A DNA stretch of 64,000 bases from Thinopyrum elongatum (taxonomy: Eukaryota > Streptophyta > Magnoliopsida > Poales > Poaceae). Positions 43,252 through 55,009 of the stretch are shown here, piece after piece. Both the position numbers and the translations under genes were made by a program. Positions within the stretch are counted from its first letter, which is position 1. Each line of letters opens with the position of its first letter. Below the pieces are notes generated by a model. The model did not search any database. It was not told the DNA's origin and was given only the letters and a program-made list of their open reading frames with translations. The stretch is taken from NCBI GenBank assembly GCA_011799875.1, contig CM022297.1:361216921-361280920 (forward strand), given 5' to 3'.

Positions 43252-45060
43252 GGCACCATCTAAATCCGTTGAGATGACACCATATGAACTGTGGTTTGGC
43301 AAGAAACCTAAGCTGTCGTTTCTTAAAGTTTGGGGTTGCGATGCTTATGTGAAAAAGCTTCAGCCTGATAAGCTCGAACCCAAATCAGAGAAGTGCGTCT
43401 TCATAGGATACCCAAAAGAAACTATTGGGTACACCTTCTATCATAGATCCGAAGGCAAGATATTTGTTGCTAAGAATGGATCCTTTCTAGAGAAGGAGTT
43501 TCTCTCGAAAGAAGTGAGTGGGAGGAAAGTAGAACTTGATGAGGTAATTGTACCTTCTCTCAATTTGGAAAGTAGCTCATCAGAGAAATCTGTTCCCGTG
43601 ATGCCTACACCAATTAGTGAGGAAGCTAATGATGATGATCATGAAACTTCAGATCAAGTTTCTACAAAACCACGTAGGTCAACCAGAGTACGTTCCGCAC
43701 CAGAGTGGTACGGTAATCCTGTTCTGGACATCATGTTACTAGACCATGACGAACCTACGAACTATGAGGAAGCGATGATGAGCCCAGATTCCGCGAAATG
43801 GCTTGAGGCCATGAAATCTGAGATAGGATCCATGTATGAGAACAAAGTATGGACTTTGGTTGACTTGCCCGATGATCGGCAAGCCATAAAGAATAAATGG
43901 ATCTTCAAGAGGAAGACGGACGCTGATGATAGTGTTACTGTCTACAAAGCTCAACTTGTCGCAAAAGGTTTTCGACAAGTTCAAGGTGTTGACTACGATG
44001 AGATTTTCTCACTCGTAACGATGCTTAAGTCTATCCGAATCATGTTAGCAATTGCCGCATTTTATGAAATCTGGCAAATGGATGTCAAAACTGCACTCCT
44101 TAATGGATTTCTTAAAGAAGAATTGTATATGATGCAACCAGAAGGTTTTGTCGATCCTAAAGGTGCTAACAAAGTGTACAAGCTCCAGTGATCCATCTAT
44201 GGACTGGTGCAAGCATCTCGGAGTTGGAATATACGCTTTGATAAGGTGATCAAAGCATATGGTTTTATACAGACTTACGGTGAAGCCTGTATTTACAAAA
44301 AGTGAGTGGGAGCTCTGGAGCATTTCTGATATTATATGTGGATGACATATTGCTGATTGGAAATGATATAGAATTTCTGGATAGCATAAAAGGATACTTG
44401 AATAAGAATTTTTCAATAAAAAGACCTCAGTGAAGCTGCTTAAGTATTGAGCATCAAGATCTATAAGGATAGATCGAGACGCTTAATAGGACTTTCACAA
44501 AGCACATACCTTGACAAAGTTTTGAAGGAGTTCAAAAAGGATCAGTCAAAGAAAGAGTTCTTGCCTGTATTCAAGGTATAAAGTTGAGTAAGACTCAAAG
44601 CATGACCACGGCAGAAGATAGAGAAAGAATGAAAGTCATTCCCTATGCCCCAGCCATAGGTTCTATAAAGTATGCCATGCTGTATACCAGACCTATTGTG
44701 TACCTTGCCATGAGTTTGGCAAGGGGGTACGATAGTGATCCAGGAATGGATCACTGGACAGCGGTCAAAATTATCCTTAGTTACCTAAGAGGACTAAGGA
44801 AATGTTTCTCGGTTATGGAGGTGACAAAGAGTTCGTCGTAAAGGGTTACGTCGATGCAAGCTTTGACACTGATCCGGATGACTCTGAGTCTCAATCTGGA
44901 TACATATTGAAAGTGGGAGCAATTAGCTAAAGTAGCTCCGTGCAGAGCATTGTAGACATAGAAATTTGCAAAATACTTATGGATTTGAATATGGCAGACC
45001 CGTTGACTAAACCTCTCTCACAAGCAAAACATGATCACACCTTAGTACTCTTTGGGTGCT
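43252..45060 (+). pseudogene. copia reverse transcriptase and RNase H (decayed)
   Basis: The frame from 43274 reads MTPYELWFGKKPKLSFLKVW (end of integrase), a linker, then RT: NKWIFKRKTDADDSVTVYKA, QMDVKTALLNGFLKEELYM (catalytic Asp) and, after TGA at 44189-44191 (probably CGA before), SIYGLVQASRSW. The active site YVDDILLIGND is intact at about 44334-44366 but in a shifted frame. RNase H is reduced: DPGMDHWTAVKIILSYLRG and YVDASFDTDPDDSESQSGY remain, then its core is deleted before NMADPLTKPL near 44990. Confidence 0.92.
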
Positions 45061-45115
45061 AATCACATAGCAATGTGAACTAGATTATTGACTCTAGTAA
45101 ACCCTTTGGGTGTTG

Positions 45116-47335
45116 TGTAGGGTAATGCAGCAGAAAACAAAAATTTTCCGACCTACGCACCAGCCCAGGACCACTATGGAGACTGCATACAAGGTTTGAT
45201 CAGTTTCGTTACCGACTCGTAGCGCAGCGGAAGTAGAGTCGATGACGATCGTTGGTGCAGATCCCCGCAGCTAGGATTTACAACCTCCCAACCGCGAGGA
45301 TGTATACCCTCATCTTCCCTTCGGACAGCCCTCTGGGAGGCGGTCGAACAGTCCCCCGGACGGTGTCGCGGACAGCCCTTCGGGAGGACCTTCGAAACTC
45401 GAGCGGTCACTCGGACAGCCCTTCGGGAGGACTCACAGAACTCGGACCGTCACTTGGACAGCCCTTCGGGAGGCACTCTCGAACAGCCCCTCAGGCACTA
45501 AGATCGAAACTACGACCTCTCTACGGGGTTGCACACATACGGTGTCACCTGTCCGGCAGGGCTTCGCCGTCCAGAACTAGTTCCCACCGGAACCCAGACA
45601 GCCTTTCGGCACTACGAAACTATTTCGTGGGAGGGAGAGAGAATGCCAGATCATGCATGGCTTGTGTGAGAGAGTTTGAGTGAGGATGGAGAGCTCCTCT
45701 CCACCTCCTTTTATAGGGGAAGGAGGGGGTGGGGTGGCTGAAAATTTCAGCCACAAAACATGTGGGGCCCCCCCACAAAACAAGCTCCCACCAAAGGTGG
45801 GGAGTTGTCTCATGGGGGCCCCCCCCTTTGCCCCATGGCGCCCCCATGAGGGGCTGCCACCTCCTCCCAACATATCCCATAATATGTGGGGGCTGCCCCC
45901 CACCATGGGGGGCCCCCCCAACACCTTGTCCACCAACAAGGGGGCTGCCCCCTAGGGGGGCCCCCCCAAAAACAGCCCAAAAACAGCCCCCACGAAACGT
46001 GGGATCTTGCCCCCCCTCGCTGGGACAAGATGTTTTCCCGCGTGTAATTTCCAGAAAAATTCCCGAAGGTCCCAGAACATTTCCGGCACCCTCTAAAATT
46101 ATCCGGACGCGCTCCGGAACATTTCCAGTATGGTGGTTTAATTTAAAACCATCTTCGTTTACCCGGTAAACAATTCCGGCAGCTCCGAAAACTTTTTTCG
46201 GTTTTTTCTCCAGAAAAATTCCAGAAATTACCAGACCAATCTGGCAACCTCCAAAACATTCCCGGTGCTTGCCGAAACCTTTTTGGATCAATGGTTTTAT
46301 CCGAAACAACTTTTCGGTTTTACCAAAACTTTTTCGGTGTTCTCTCTCTCGGAACTCTTCCGTTGTCTCCGAAACATTTTCGGCGACTTTCTCTCAGACT
46401 CCCTGTCTAGCGTTCAACAGATAGATGACCCTTAAGCGTGTGACCCTATAGGTTCGGTGAAGTATAGACATGACCGGAACTCTTTCTGATCAATGATCAA
46501 CATCGGAGCCGTGGACACCCATATTGACCCCTATACCCACACGAATAAATATTCGAGTGAACCTCCAGTTGCCGTGTGCTATTCCTGTTGCTTCACGATA
46601 TGTTACAAATACCCAAGGTGAGACATGTTGGCATTCCCGTGGATCAACAACTTGTCCACTATGCTAGTTACCTCGTTACCGGTATTGTTCTCTTTTCTCG
46701 TTACCGTGTTCCGGCATCCCCGTGATCAAATCACAAAGTGTCTGGCCAGACGATGATGGATACCGTAACACCGAGAGGGCCCAGAGATATCTCTCCATCG
46801 TCGGAGGAGCAAATCCCAATCTTGAGCTATCAAGTTACTTGACATACTTTCCCATGAACCCGTAAGCCGCCGTAATAGCCATCCATTTACGGATGACGTT
46901 TAACGAACCCCAAAGTTCATGAATCAAGCATGAAGAAACTCGATACTCTCATGGTCTGAGGAATCATGCAAACGTAAACTATCTCTGTGTTATTAACCAT
47001 TAACTCATGACGAATGTATCTCATAGCATAACATCAATCGGGTCGATTCAACACAAATGTTCTTCTAACATTTGTGCCCTCAAAGTTGCTGGCATAGACA
47101 TGCCTATGATTGGGAAAACATAATCATCATGCAACACTTGAGCTAGTCTTAGAGGCATGACTAGGAATACATTTTACCGTTTATTATTCCACACGTGCAC
47201 ATGGGTTTTCCCCAGAGCCTTTATGGATATACGGGCTCGGGAACCACAGCAGTTATAGCATGGAACATAAACCTAATTATGAACACGGAGATAAATAATA
47301 ACATTTATTATTGCCTCTAGGGCATATCTCCTACA
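45116..47335 (-). repeat. 3' LTR of the inner copia element
   Basis: On the minus strand it starts TGTAGGAGATATGCCCTAGA at 47335. Contains a G/C-homopolymer-rich tract (45765-46015) and a TATA box (about 45708-45715, minus TATAAAAG). Large open frames in it are compositional artefacts. Confidence 0.94.
45708..45715 (-). promoter_or_regulatory. TATA box of the inner copia LTR
   Basis: Minus-strand TATAAAAG within CCCTATAAAAGGAGG; repeated in the 5' LTR near 53266-53273. Confidence 0.6.
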
Positions 47336-47351
47336 GACTCCCACTTGCACT
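47336..47351 (-). promoter_or_regulatory. Polypurine tract of the inner copia element
   Basis: Minus strand AGTGCAAGTGGGAGTC, adjacent to the LTR at 47335. Nearly the same tract precedes the outer copia 3' LTR (54994-55009). Confidence 0.8.
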
Positions 47352-50300
47352 AGAGTCAATAATCTAGTTAATGCTAATGCACTTTACACCTGTGGCACAC
47401 CGGTGTAAATATGCTTCGCTTGTGGTATAGCCTGATGTCCAACGGATCTGACGACTTCAGCTCCGTGTGTATCTTTGCATATCCTCGCGTTTTCACGCTT
47501 TCACAAAATTCATATTTTGTGTGGACTTGGCTTGGTATGTATGCGAATCACAGGTCGAACCTGGATTCCTCAGACTGAGTTATGGAGCAACTACTTGCAG
47601 TAGTGTCCCATTGACAAAAGCCATCTTGGAACCATACTAAGTTCATGAATGAACTATATGATTCAACATCTTCTTTGTCGCTTTAAAAGCGGCAACATAC
47701 TTCGCCCCTGTTATAGAATTCGCCACAGTAACTTGTTTGGAACAATTTCCAACTACTGTGCCACCATATTGTGTGTTGCACAAAACCCTCAATTTAAATC
47801 GAAAATCGCTTGGAGCATGGATGAAGACTGTATCGATGTAACCTTTTACAACGAACTCTTCATGATCTCCGCTTGCGAGAAAACATGCCATCAGTGCTAC
47901 TATAGTACTCAATGACCCTTTTTCACTGTTGTCCCATGATCAGTACTTTTGATCACTTTGGTATCTATACTCGCAACAACTTTGGGAGTATTGGACATAT
48001 CTGGTTGTTTTACATACCATGGAATACATGATTAATCCAAACACAAGAGTGTGTGGAATCTCCATCATGTATTTTGCTCATCAGTGTTTTGGGACACCGA
48101 GTCATGCAAAAACTCTTTCCATGTGACTTCGGCAAGAATCACTCCTTGACGTTTTTAATGCTAAAAGGTTTTAGCATTTTGTCAATATGTATCTTTGCTA
48201 AGCCCCATTAGGTAAATCTATCTCTATAGATTATCATGCCTAATATAAAGGCTTTTTAGCCCAAGCACTTCATCGAAAAACTATTTTCAAACGAAGTCCT
48301 AATTCGTGTCAAGAAATTTATTTCCAATTACCAATGTGTCAAGCACACAAGGTTTTTAGAAATATTATTATGCTCCCACTTACTTTCTTGAATTACAAGT
48401 ATCTTCGTTACCCATTGATGAAGTCAAACCCCTTTGACCATTTCATCAAAACACGAAGATTCCGACTCCATTTTGCTCTCTTCTGTCCATCGCTGGAACT
48501 CTGAAGTTTGCATACCTACTAGCATCCTCTGGATCGACAAATTACTTTGGACTGTATCACATACAAGTCCTAGGTTTTATTTCCATCAGATGGAAATCCT
48601 TTTGTCATCCATGTTTCATATCTTATGATTGAAATATGTATTAATTGCTAGTTCAACCCGAACCGACTTTAAGCATCGCTACAGTGAGACAATCTCATCG
48701 TAGTCAACTCTTTGAACTTGTTATTGCAACAAGTCGAGCTTTATGGATAAAACATTTTTATCCGTATCAGTTTTAAGTTCCATAAATATTCGTTAGACTC
48801 TAAGTCTTCCGAAAGGTGTATCAAGGTTTTAATCTTGAATCACTTATGTGGAAACTAACTCAGGTTGCATTGGCATTTAGCCAATCCCGGAGTCAGGGCC
48901 CATCAACGCTTCCTTGTGTATCGTAGGTATATTGTTGTCTAACAACAATATCTCGTTTGCGCACCTGAGAGGTTTGCACGAGCCTTGCCTACGTGGTTCA
49001 GCTGCAAGTTCGACCGAAGTCCATACATTCTATTGTAGAGACTTCCGTATCAGTCGCAGTAGGAAACTCTGGAATTACTTCCAAGGTCTCTTTCTTTTGA
49101 CCTGATGACGGAGATACTGGTTATCTCTTCGAGTTGCATTATTCTCCCACTCACCTTTTTGAAAGAACCATTTTCTTCAAAAAGCATACCGTTCTTTGTG
49201 ACAAACCTATTTGCCTCGGTATAGTGAGGGAGGAATACCCAATGACTTGGGATAACCTACAAAGTAGCACTTGTCTGATTTGGAATAGGTTTGTAACCTT
49301 TTACACAAGCCCCATATTCCAAATGTTAAGAAAAGATATAACATGGTTGGGCGTACCATACCATGGTGTCATTTCAACAGACCTGATGGAGCTCTTTTCA
49401 GTGTAAAAGCCGCAGTCTCTAAAGCATCACTTTAAAAGGGATAATGGCAAATTTATTTATGTCATCTTTGATCTTACCATGTCATAAATGGTTCGATTGC
49501 ATCTTCACGGACTTTCCACTTGCAGTGGTGTTCCGGGAGGTGCAAGTTATGAAACCCCTTTCACAACTCATCAGACATTCGCTAAACTTGTAACTCAAAT
49601 ATTTCTTTCTGCAATCGAATTATAGAAACATAATTTTCTTGTTACAATAACTTCTACTTCATTTTGAAAACCTTTCAAATGATTTCAAAAGATCCAGACT
49701 TACGTCTCATCAAGTAAATATCCATATATCTACTTGAGTCATTTCTGAAGATAGATAAATCCACTACTTGCAACAACATTTATCGGACTACATACATCAA
49801 AATGTATGATCACCAATAAGTTCTTTGCTCGTTCCTTATGGCCTGTGAACGGTATTTCAGTCACTTCACTTTTCGGAGGAAAGTTGCAAGTGTCAGGTGA
49901 TTCAAAATCAAACGACTTCAAAATCCATCATAATGGAATTTTCCATGCGGGTTACTCCAATGTGACCAAATGCAGTGCCACACTTGTGTGGTATTCTTTT
50001 AGTCTTATGACATTTAGCGTCAGTGTTATTGATGTATCATATTACCATCAATATTCATAACATACGTCCCATCGATGATGGAAGTATGGCCCTCATGTTA
50101 TTCATAATACTGAACAGCAATTGTTCTTCTATGAACAACCCTTTTGCAACAAACATTGTGCAATGGGCTAGAGTGTGTAAAACTCTAAAATGAATTATCA
50201 AAGTTAATACTGAGATAATGTATTATTATCAATATTCATAACATACATCTCATTCATAATGAAAGTATGGCCCTTATGTTATTCATAACACCGAACATCA

Positions 50301-52650
50301 AAAGTTTTCTTATGAACAACCTTCTTGCAAGATACCTTATGCAATGGGCTAGAGTTTGTGAAACTCTAAATGAATTATGAAAATAAATACAGACGGTAAT
50401 ACACTGATGGAAGGTATAGTAACATTTACTATGTTCCCTGTGTATACCTAAACCTCATTCCTGGCTAGTCTTTCAGGCCATAGTAGTTCTTACATCGAGT
50501 TGCAACAGAATGCAATCGAGCGGGTATCTTTGTGATTAACTCACAATACCCAAGAATTAGTAATTAACATGTTTAACCATAATTCCCAAGAACTATATCT
50601 TTGACCAGCCTTCTATACATCAAAAACTTGCATGACATTCATACATGAGCTGGATATTCCAGTCTTCTATCTTATTGCCTTTATACTTCTAACAGTTTAA
50701 CTTTCAGTATTTCTCCTACTCTCAGAAGAAGCACCCAACTTAAGAGTGGCGTTAGCCCCGGACTTCCTAGGTGTGTAAGTCACACTAACACCCTTCGGAC
50801 ACTTCCTTTCTCTTTAAGTTGTTGTTTTATTCACCTTTCATCATATGACAGGCGTTCTACTGGATCCCTCTCTTATCAGTCTAATGCATAGTAAACTCCT
50901 TTACTAATAGTTTGCAAACAAACATTGCTTTGGATATCTCATATCTTTTAGCCTTTGTCTGTCTCTGAAAATGATTTTCAGATTCCATGAATATCACATA
51001 ACTATCCAAACTTTCAAAGTTCGGGTCTGATGGAAGCAAACATATTGCACTTGACTGAAACGGAATTCTAGCTTTTGGATCGAAGGATGAGAGTCACATG
51101 ATCCATAGCATAAGCGAGAGAATACCGAAAGTATGCGATAGGACAAAGTCCTTCTCGGCACTCTGGAGGACAATCCTCACATTACGTTACCAACCGTAAA
51201 GTTTTAACCAGATATTTAACAGCTATTCAATTTTAACAGGGAAGGTGGAAATGCGAGCCATTATTCTACAACTATTATGCAAAAAACACTTAGACAGTGT
51301 TCAAAATTAATTGCACTGAGAATTAAACAAGTTAATTCATCAGTGCGCTCCCACTCAAATCAATATCTCTCATAATTGATTGTGAGTGATTCAAGATCCG
51401 CATTTCAATTCGACGCCATTGACGGGTTCATCACTGATGACGTGAATTTCAATCGGTAGGCCAACTTGCCAATCACATCTCTATGTGACTCTTGTCCATC
51501 TTTCGATGCGTGTGTTCCGAGCTCAGGACTGTCCTGCCTGAACGTCAAGACAACCAAGTGATCACGCAGTGAGGTCTGACCTTCACCCGCCTTACACCTC
51601 TCTAATCGTTCGTGCTCATGTGTACATGGCGCACCCTGAAAAGATACGTGTTGTAGACGGTGCTACACTTGGGAGAACACTAACTACTTGATATTTTTGT
51701 GAGAGATCACCCTAATAAAAGCGACTACCGCGCAATCAAGAAGGGTGCATCATAAGGGATAAACATCTCAGGCAATTCATAATAGCATGATATGGTATAG
51801 CCCTTTCTGACGGAGAAGTCTTGTATTTCTTCGTCTTCAGCATTCGCGTCGGTGTTCACCTTCGCGAAGATTGCCACCACCTTGTCGATGCACCAGATAA
51901 TATTGCTATCTCTATAGCTAATAAAATAATGCATTACACAAGGTCGACACGCAGGTCATTTAAAGTGCAATCATATGGCTCCAGCCATCATGCCAAATCA
52001 TGACACGCAGGTCTTGTTAATCAATTTACATCATATAGTCATCTCATACATAATCAAATTATTATGAGCACTGCTATACCACATCACATGCACATGCAAA
52101 CCCTCCTGCAAAACCAAGTTAGACGCCTCTAATCGGTTCATGCAAGAACTGGTTTTACGTGGCTTCTAAGGTTTCGAAACAAACCGAAGCTACCAACGTC
52201 CATCATCAAGCATGATTATCCAAGTCGCTAGATTAACAATGCGGGGTGTATGAAACACGAGATAATAAAATCTCGAGCCCCATACTGAACTTCGTCATAC
52301 GCATGACCCCCGTGCAGATCATATCTGCATTGCCCTTTCGTCTGCGAAACATCCATCTTTCTTTGACTAAAGTGGAACCCAAAGAACTGTTAGCACTTCG
52401 TTGATCTGTCAATCAGCATACTCAGGAGCAGCATGAAAGGATCGCGGATTGCCAGAACTTTGTCAGATTCCACAATGCTGTCAAGATCAGGACTACGCAA
52501 ATTCGAGGGACGCAACAAGACCATCGGGTAACAGATTTCATCTGCTACCCGCACAAATAATTTTCAGTAGCAGAACTCATCTACTACCTAATTATATTGT
52601 GCAACACCCATACATCTCCATGTATTCTAGATCGCAACCTGCATCTACGC
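47352..52650 (-). pseudogene. Decayed copia gag-pol interior of the inner element
   Basis: Only fragments survive on the minus strand. RNase H text (HEEFVVKGYID then SKQVTVANSITGAKYVAAFK) lies at 47643-47912. Integrase-start text (LKSFDFESPDTC-like, then PFTGHKERAKNLLVIIHFDV) lies at 49739-49921. A gag-side fragment is at 51725-51934. Every part has stops or indels, and RT motifs cannot be read in any single frame. Yet the surrounding LTRs are young-looking, so the coding region was already dead when the element moved. Non-autonomous status is inferred from this contrast. Confidence 0.8.
50020..50395 (-). repeat. ~184-bp tandem duplication inside the inner copia
   Basis: 50037 to about 50215 and about 50220-50395 share TATCAATATTCATAACATAC, GAAAGTATGGCCCT, TGTTATTCATAA, TATGAACAACC, GCAATGGGCTAGAGT and AACTCTAAA in the same order. 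The copies differ at many sites, so the duplication is older than the insertion of this element copy. Confidence 0.85.
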
Positions 52651-52653
52651 ATA

Positions 52654-52672
52654 GCACGGCTCATGATGCCAC
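52654..52672 (-). other. Primer binding site of the inner copia element
   Basis: On the minus strand TGGCATCATGAGCC follows the LTR end closely, comparable to TGGTATCAGAGCC, with a substitution and an inserted base. Confidence 0.65.
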
Positions 52673-54893
52673 TGTAGGGTAATGCAGCAGAAAACAAAAA
52701 TTTTCCGACCTACGCACCAGCCCAGGACCACTATGGAGACTGCATACAAGGTTTGATCAGTTTCGTTACCGACTCGTAGCGCAGCGGAAGTAGAGTCGAT
52801 GACGATCGTTGGTGCAGATCCCCGCAGCTAGGATTTACAACCTCCCAACCACGAGGATGTATACCCTCATCTTCCCTTCGGACAGCCCTCTGGGAGGCGG
52901 TCGAACAGTCCCCCGGACGGTGTCGCGGACAGCCCTTCGGGAGGACCTTCGAAACTCGAGCGGTCACTCGGACAGCCCTTCGGGAGGACTCACAGAACTC
53001 GGACCGTCACTTGGACAGCCCTTCGGGAGGCACTCTCGAACAGCCCCTCGGGCACTAAGATCGAAACTACGACCTCTCTACGGGGTTGCACACATACGGT
53101 GTCACCTATCCGGCAGGGCTTCGCCGTCCAGAACTAGTTCCCACCGGAACCCAGACAGCCTTTCGGCACTACGAAACTATTTCGTGGGAGGGAGAGAGAA
53201 TGCCAGATCATGCATGGCTTGTGTGAGAGAGTTTGAGTGAGGATGGAGAGCTCCTCTCCACCTCCTTTTATAGGGGAAGGAGGGGGTGGGGTGGCTGAAA
53301 ATTTCAGCCACAAAACATGTGGGGCCCCCCCACAAAACAAGCTCCCACCAAAGGTGGGGAGTTGTCTCATGGGGGCCCCCCCCCTTTGCCCCATGGCGCC
53401 CCCATGAGGGGCTGCCACCTCCTCCCAACATATCCCATAATATGTGGGGGCTGCCCCCCACCATGGGGGGCCCCCCCAACACCTTGTCCACCAACAAGGG
53501 GGCTGCCCCCTAGGGGGGCCCCCCCAAAAACAGCCCAAAAACAGCCCCCACGAAACGTGGGATCTTGCCCCCCCTCGCTGGGACAAGATGTTTTCCCGCG
53601 TGTAATTTCCAGAAAAATTCCCGAAGGTCCCAGAACATTTCCGGCACCCTCTAAAATTATCCGGACGCGCTCCGGAACATTTCCAGTATGGTGGTTTAAT
53701 TTAAAACCATCTTCGTTTACCCGGTAAACAATTCCGGCAGCTCCGAAAACTTTTTTCGGTTTTTTCTCCAGAAAAATTCCAGAAATTACCAGACCAATCT
53801 GGCAACCTCCAAAACATTCCCGGTGCTTGCCGAAACCTTTTTGGATCAATGGTTTTATCCGAAACAACTTTTCGGTTTTACCAAAACTTTTTCGGTGTTC
53901 TCTCTCTCGGAACTCTTCCGTTGTCTCCGAAACATTTTCGGCGACTTTCTCTCAGACTCCCTGTCTAGCGTTCAACAGATAGATGACCCTTAAGCGTGTG
54001 ACCCTATAGGTTCGGTGAAGTATAGACATGACCGGAACTCTTTCTGATCAATGATCAACATCGGAGCCGTGGACACCCATATTGACCCCTATACCCACAC
54101 GAATAAATATTCGAGTGAACCTCCAGTTGCCGTGTGCTATTCCTGTTGCTTCACGATATGTTACAAATACCCAAGGTGAGACATGTTGGCATTCCCGTGG
54201 ATCAACAACTTGTCCACTATGCTAGTTACCTCGTTACCGGTATTGTTCTCTTTTCTCGTTACCGTGTTCCGGCATCCCCGTGATCAAATCACAAAGTGTC
54301 TGGCCAGACGATGATGGATACCGTAACACCGAGAGGGCCCAGAGATATCTCTCCATCGTCGGAGGAGCAAATCCCAATCTTGAGCTATCAAGTTACTTGA
54401 CATACTTTCCTATGAACCCGTAAGCCGCCGTAATAGCCATCCATTTACGGATGACGTTTAACAAACCCCAAAGTTCATGAATCAAGCATGAAGAAACTCG
54501 ATACTCTCATGGTCTGAGGAATCATGCAAACGTTAACTATCTCTGTGTTATTAACCATTAACTCATGACGAATGTATCTCATAGCATAACATCAATTCGG
54601 GTCGATTCAACACAAATGTTCTTCTAACATTGTGCCCTCAAAGTTGCTGGCATAGACATGCCCATGATCAGGAAAACAGAACCATCATGCAACACTTGAG
54701 CCAGTCATAGAGGCTTGACTAGGAATACATTTTACCGTTTATTATTCCACACGTGCATATGAGTCTTCCTCCGAGCCTCGTGGTTATTGCAGACTCGAGA
54801 ACCATAGCAGTTATAGCATGGAACATAAACATAATAATGAGCATGGAGATAAATAATAACATTTATTATTGCCTCTAGGGCATATCTCCTACA
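52673..54893 (-). repeat. 5' LTR of the inner copia element
   Basis: 2221 bp. Identical by eye to 45116-47335 over most of its length with roughly ten differences, but the part at about 54655-54842 differs at about two dozen sites. Confidence 0.94.
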
Positions 54894-55009
54894 TGTTGGT
54901 CACATGGCGATGTGAACTATGGGTGTTAATCACATAAAGATGTGAACTATTGGTGTTAAATCACATGGCGATGTGAACTAGATTATTGACTCTAGTGCAA
55001 GTGGGAGAC
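54894..55009 (+). repeat. ~30-bp direct repeats and polypurine tract before the outer copia 3' LTR
   Basis: Three units of GTCACATGGCGATGTGAACT type (TCACATGGCG, TCACATAAAG, TCACATGGCG, each followed by ATGTGAACTA) precede AGTGCAAGTGGGAGAC, the polypurine tract at 54994-55009. A related copy lies before the inner insertion at 45063-45083. 54894-54898 is the duplicated target TGTTG. Confidence 0.85.

Larger units (their letters stand above)
45116..54893 (-). mobile_element. Second copia element, minus strand, nested in the first
   Basis: 9778 bp, bounded by TGTAGGG...CTCCTACA and flanked by TGTTG on both sides (45111-45115, 54894-54898). LTRs of 2220 and 2221 bp are nearly identical except for one patch. 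The purine tract (minus AGTGCAAGTGGGAGTC) adjoins the LTR at 47335 and the primer site adjoins the LTR at 52673, which fixes the minus orientation. The 5.3 kb interior shows only scattered, stop-ridden traces of copia genes, so it must have been mobilised by another element's proteins. Confidence 0.93.

Noticed and set aside
45620..46309. 229-codon minus frame, and the + frames at 45252-45683 and 45729-46169, with near-copies at 52809-53867
   Set aside because: All lie within the inner copia LTRs, in a G/C homopolymer-rich tract that is open by composition.
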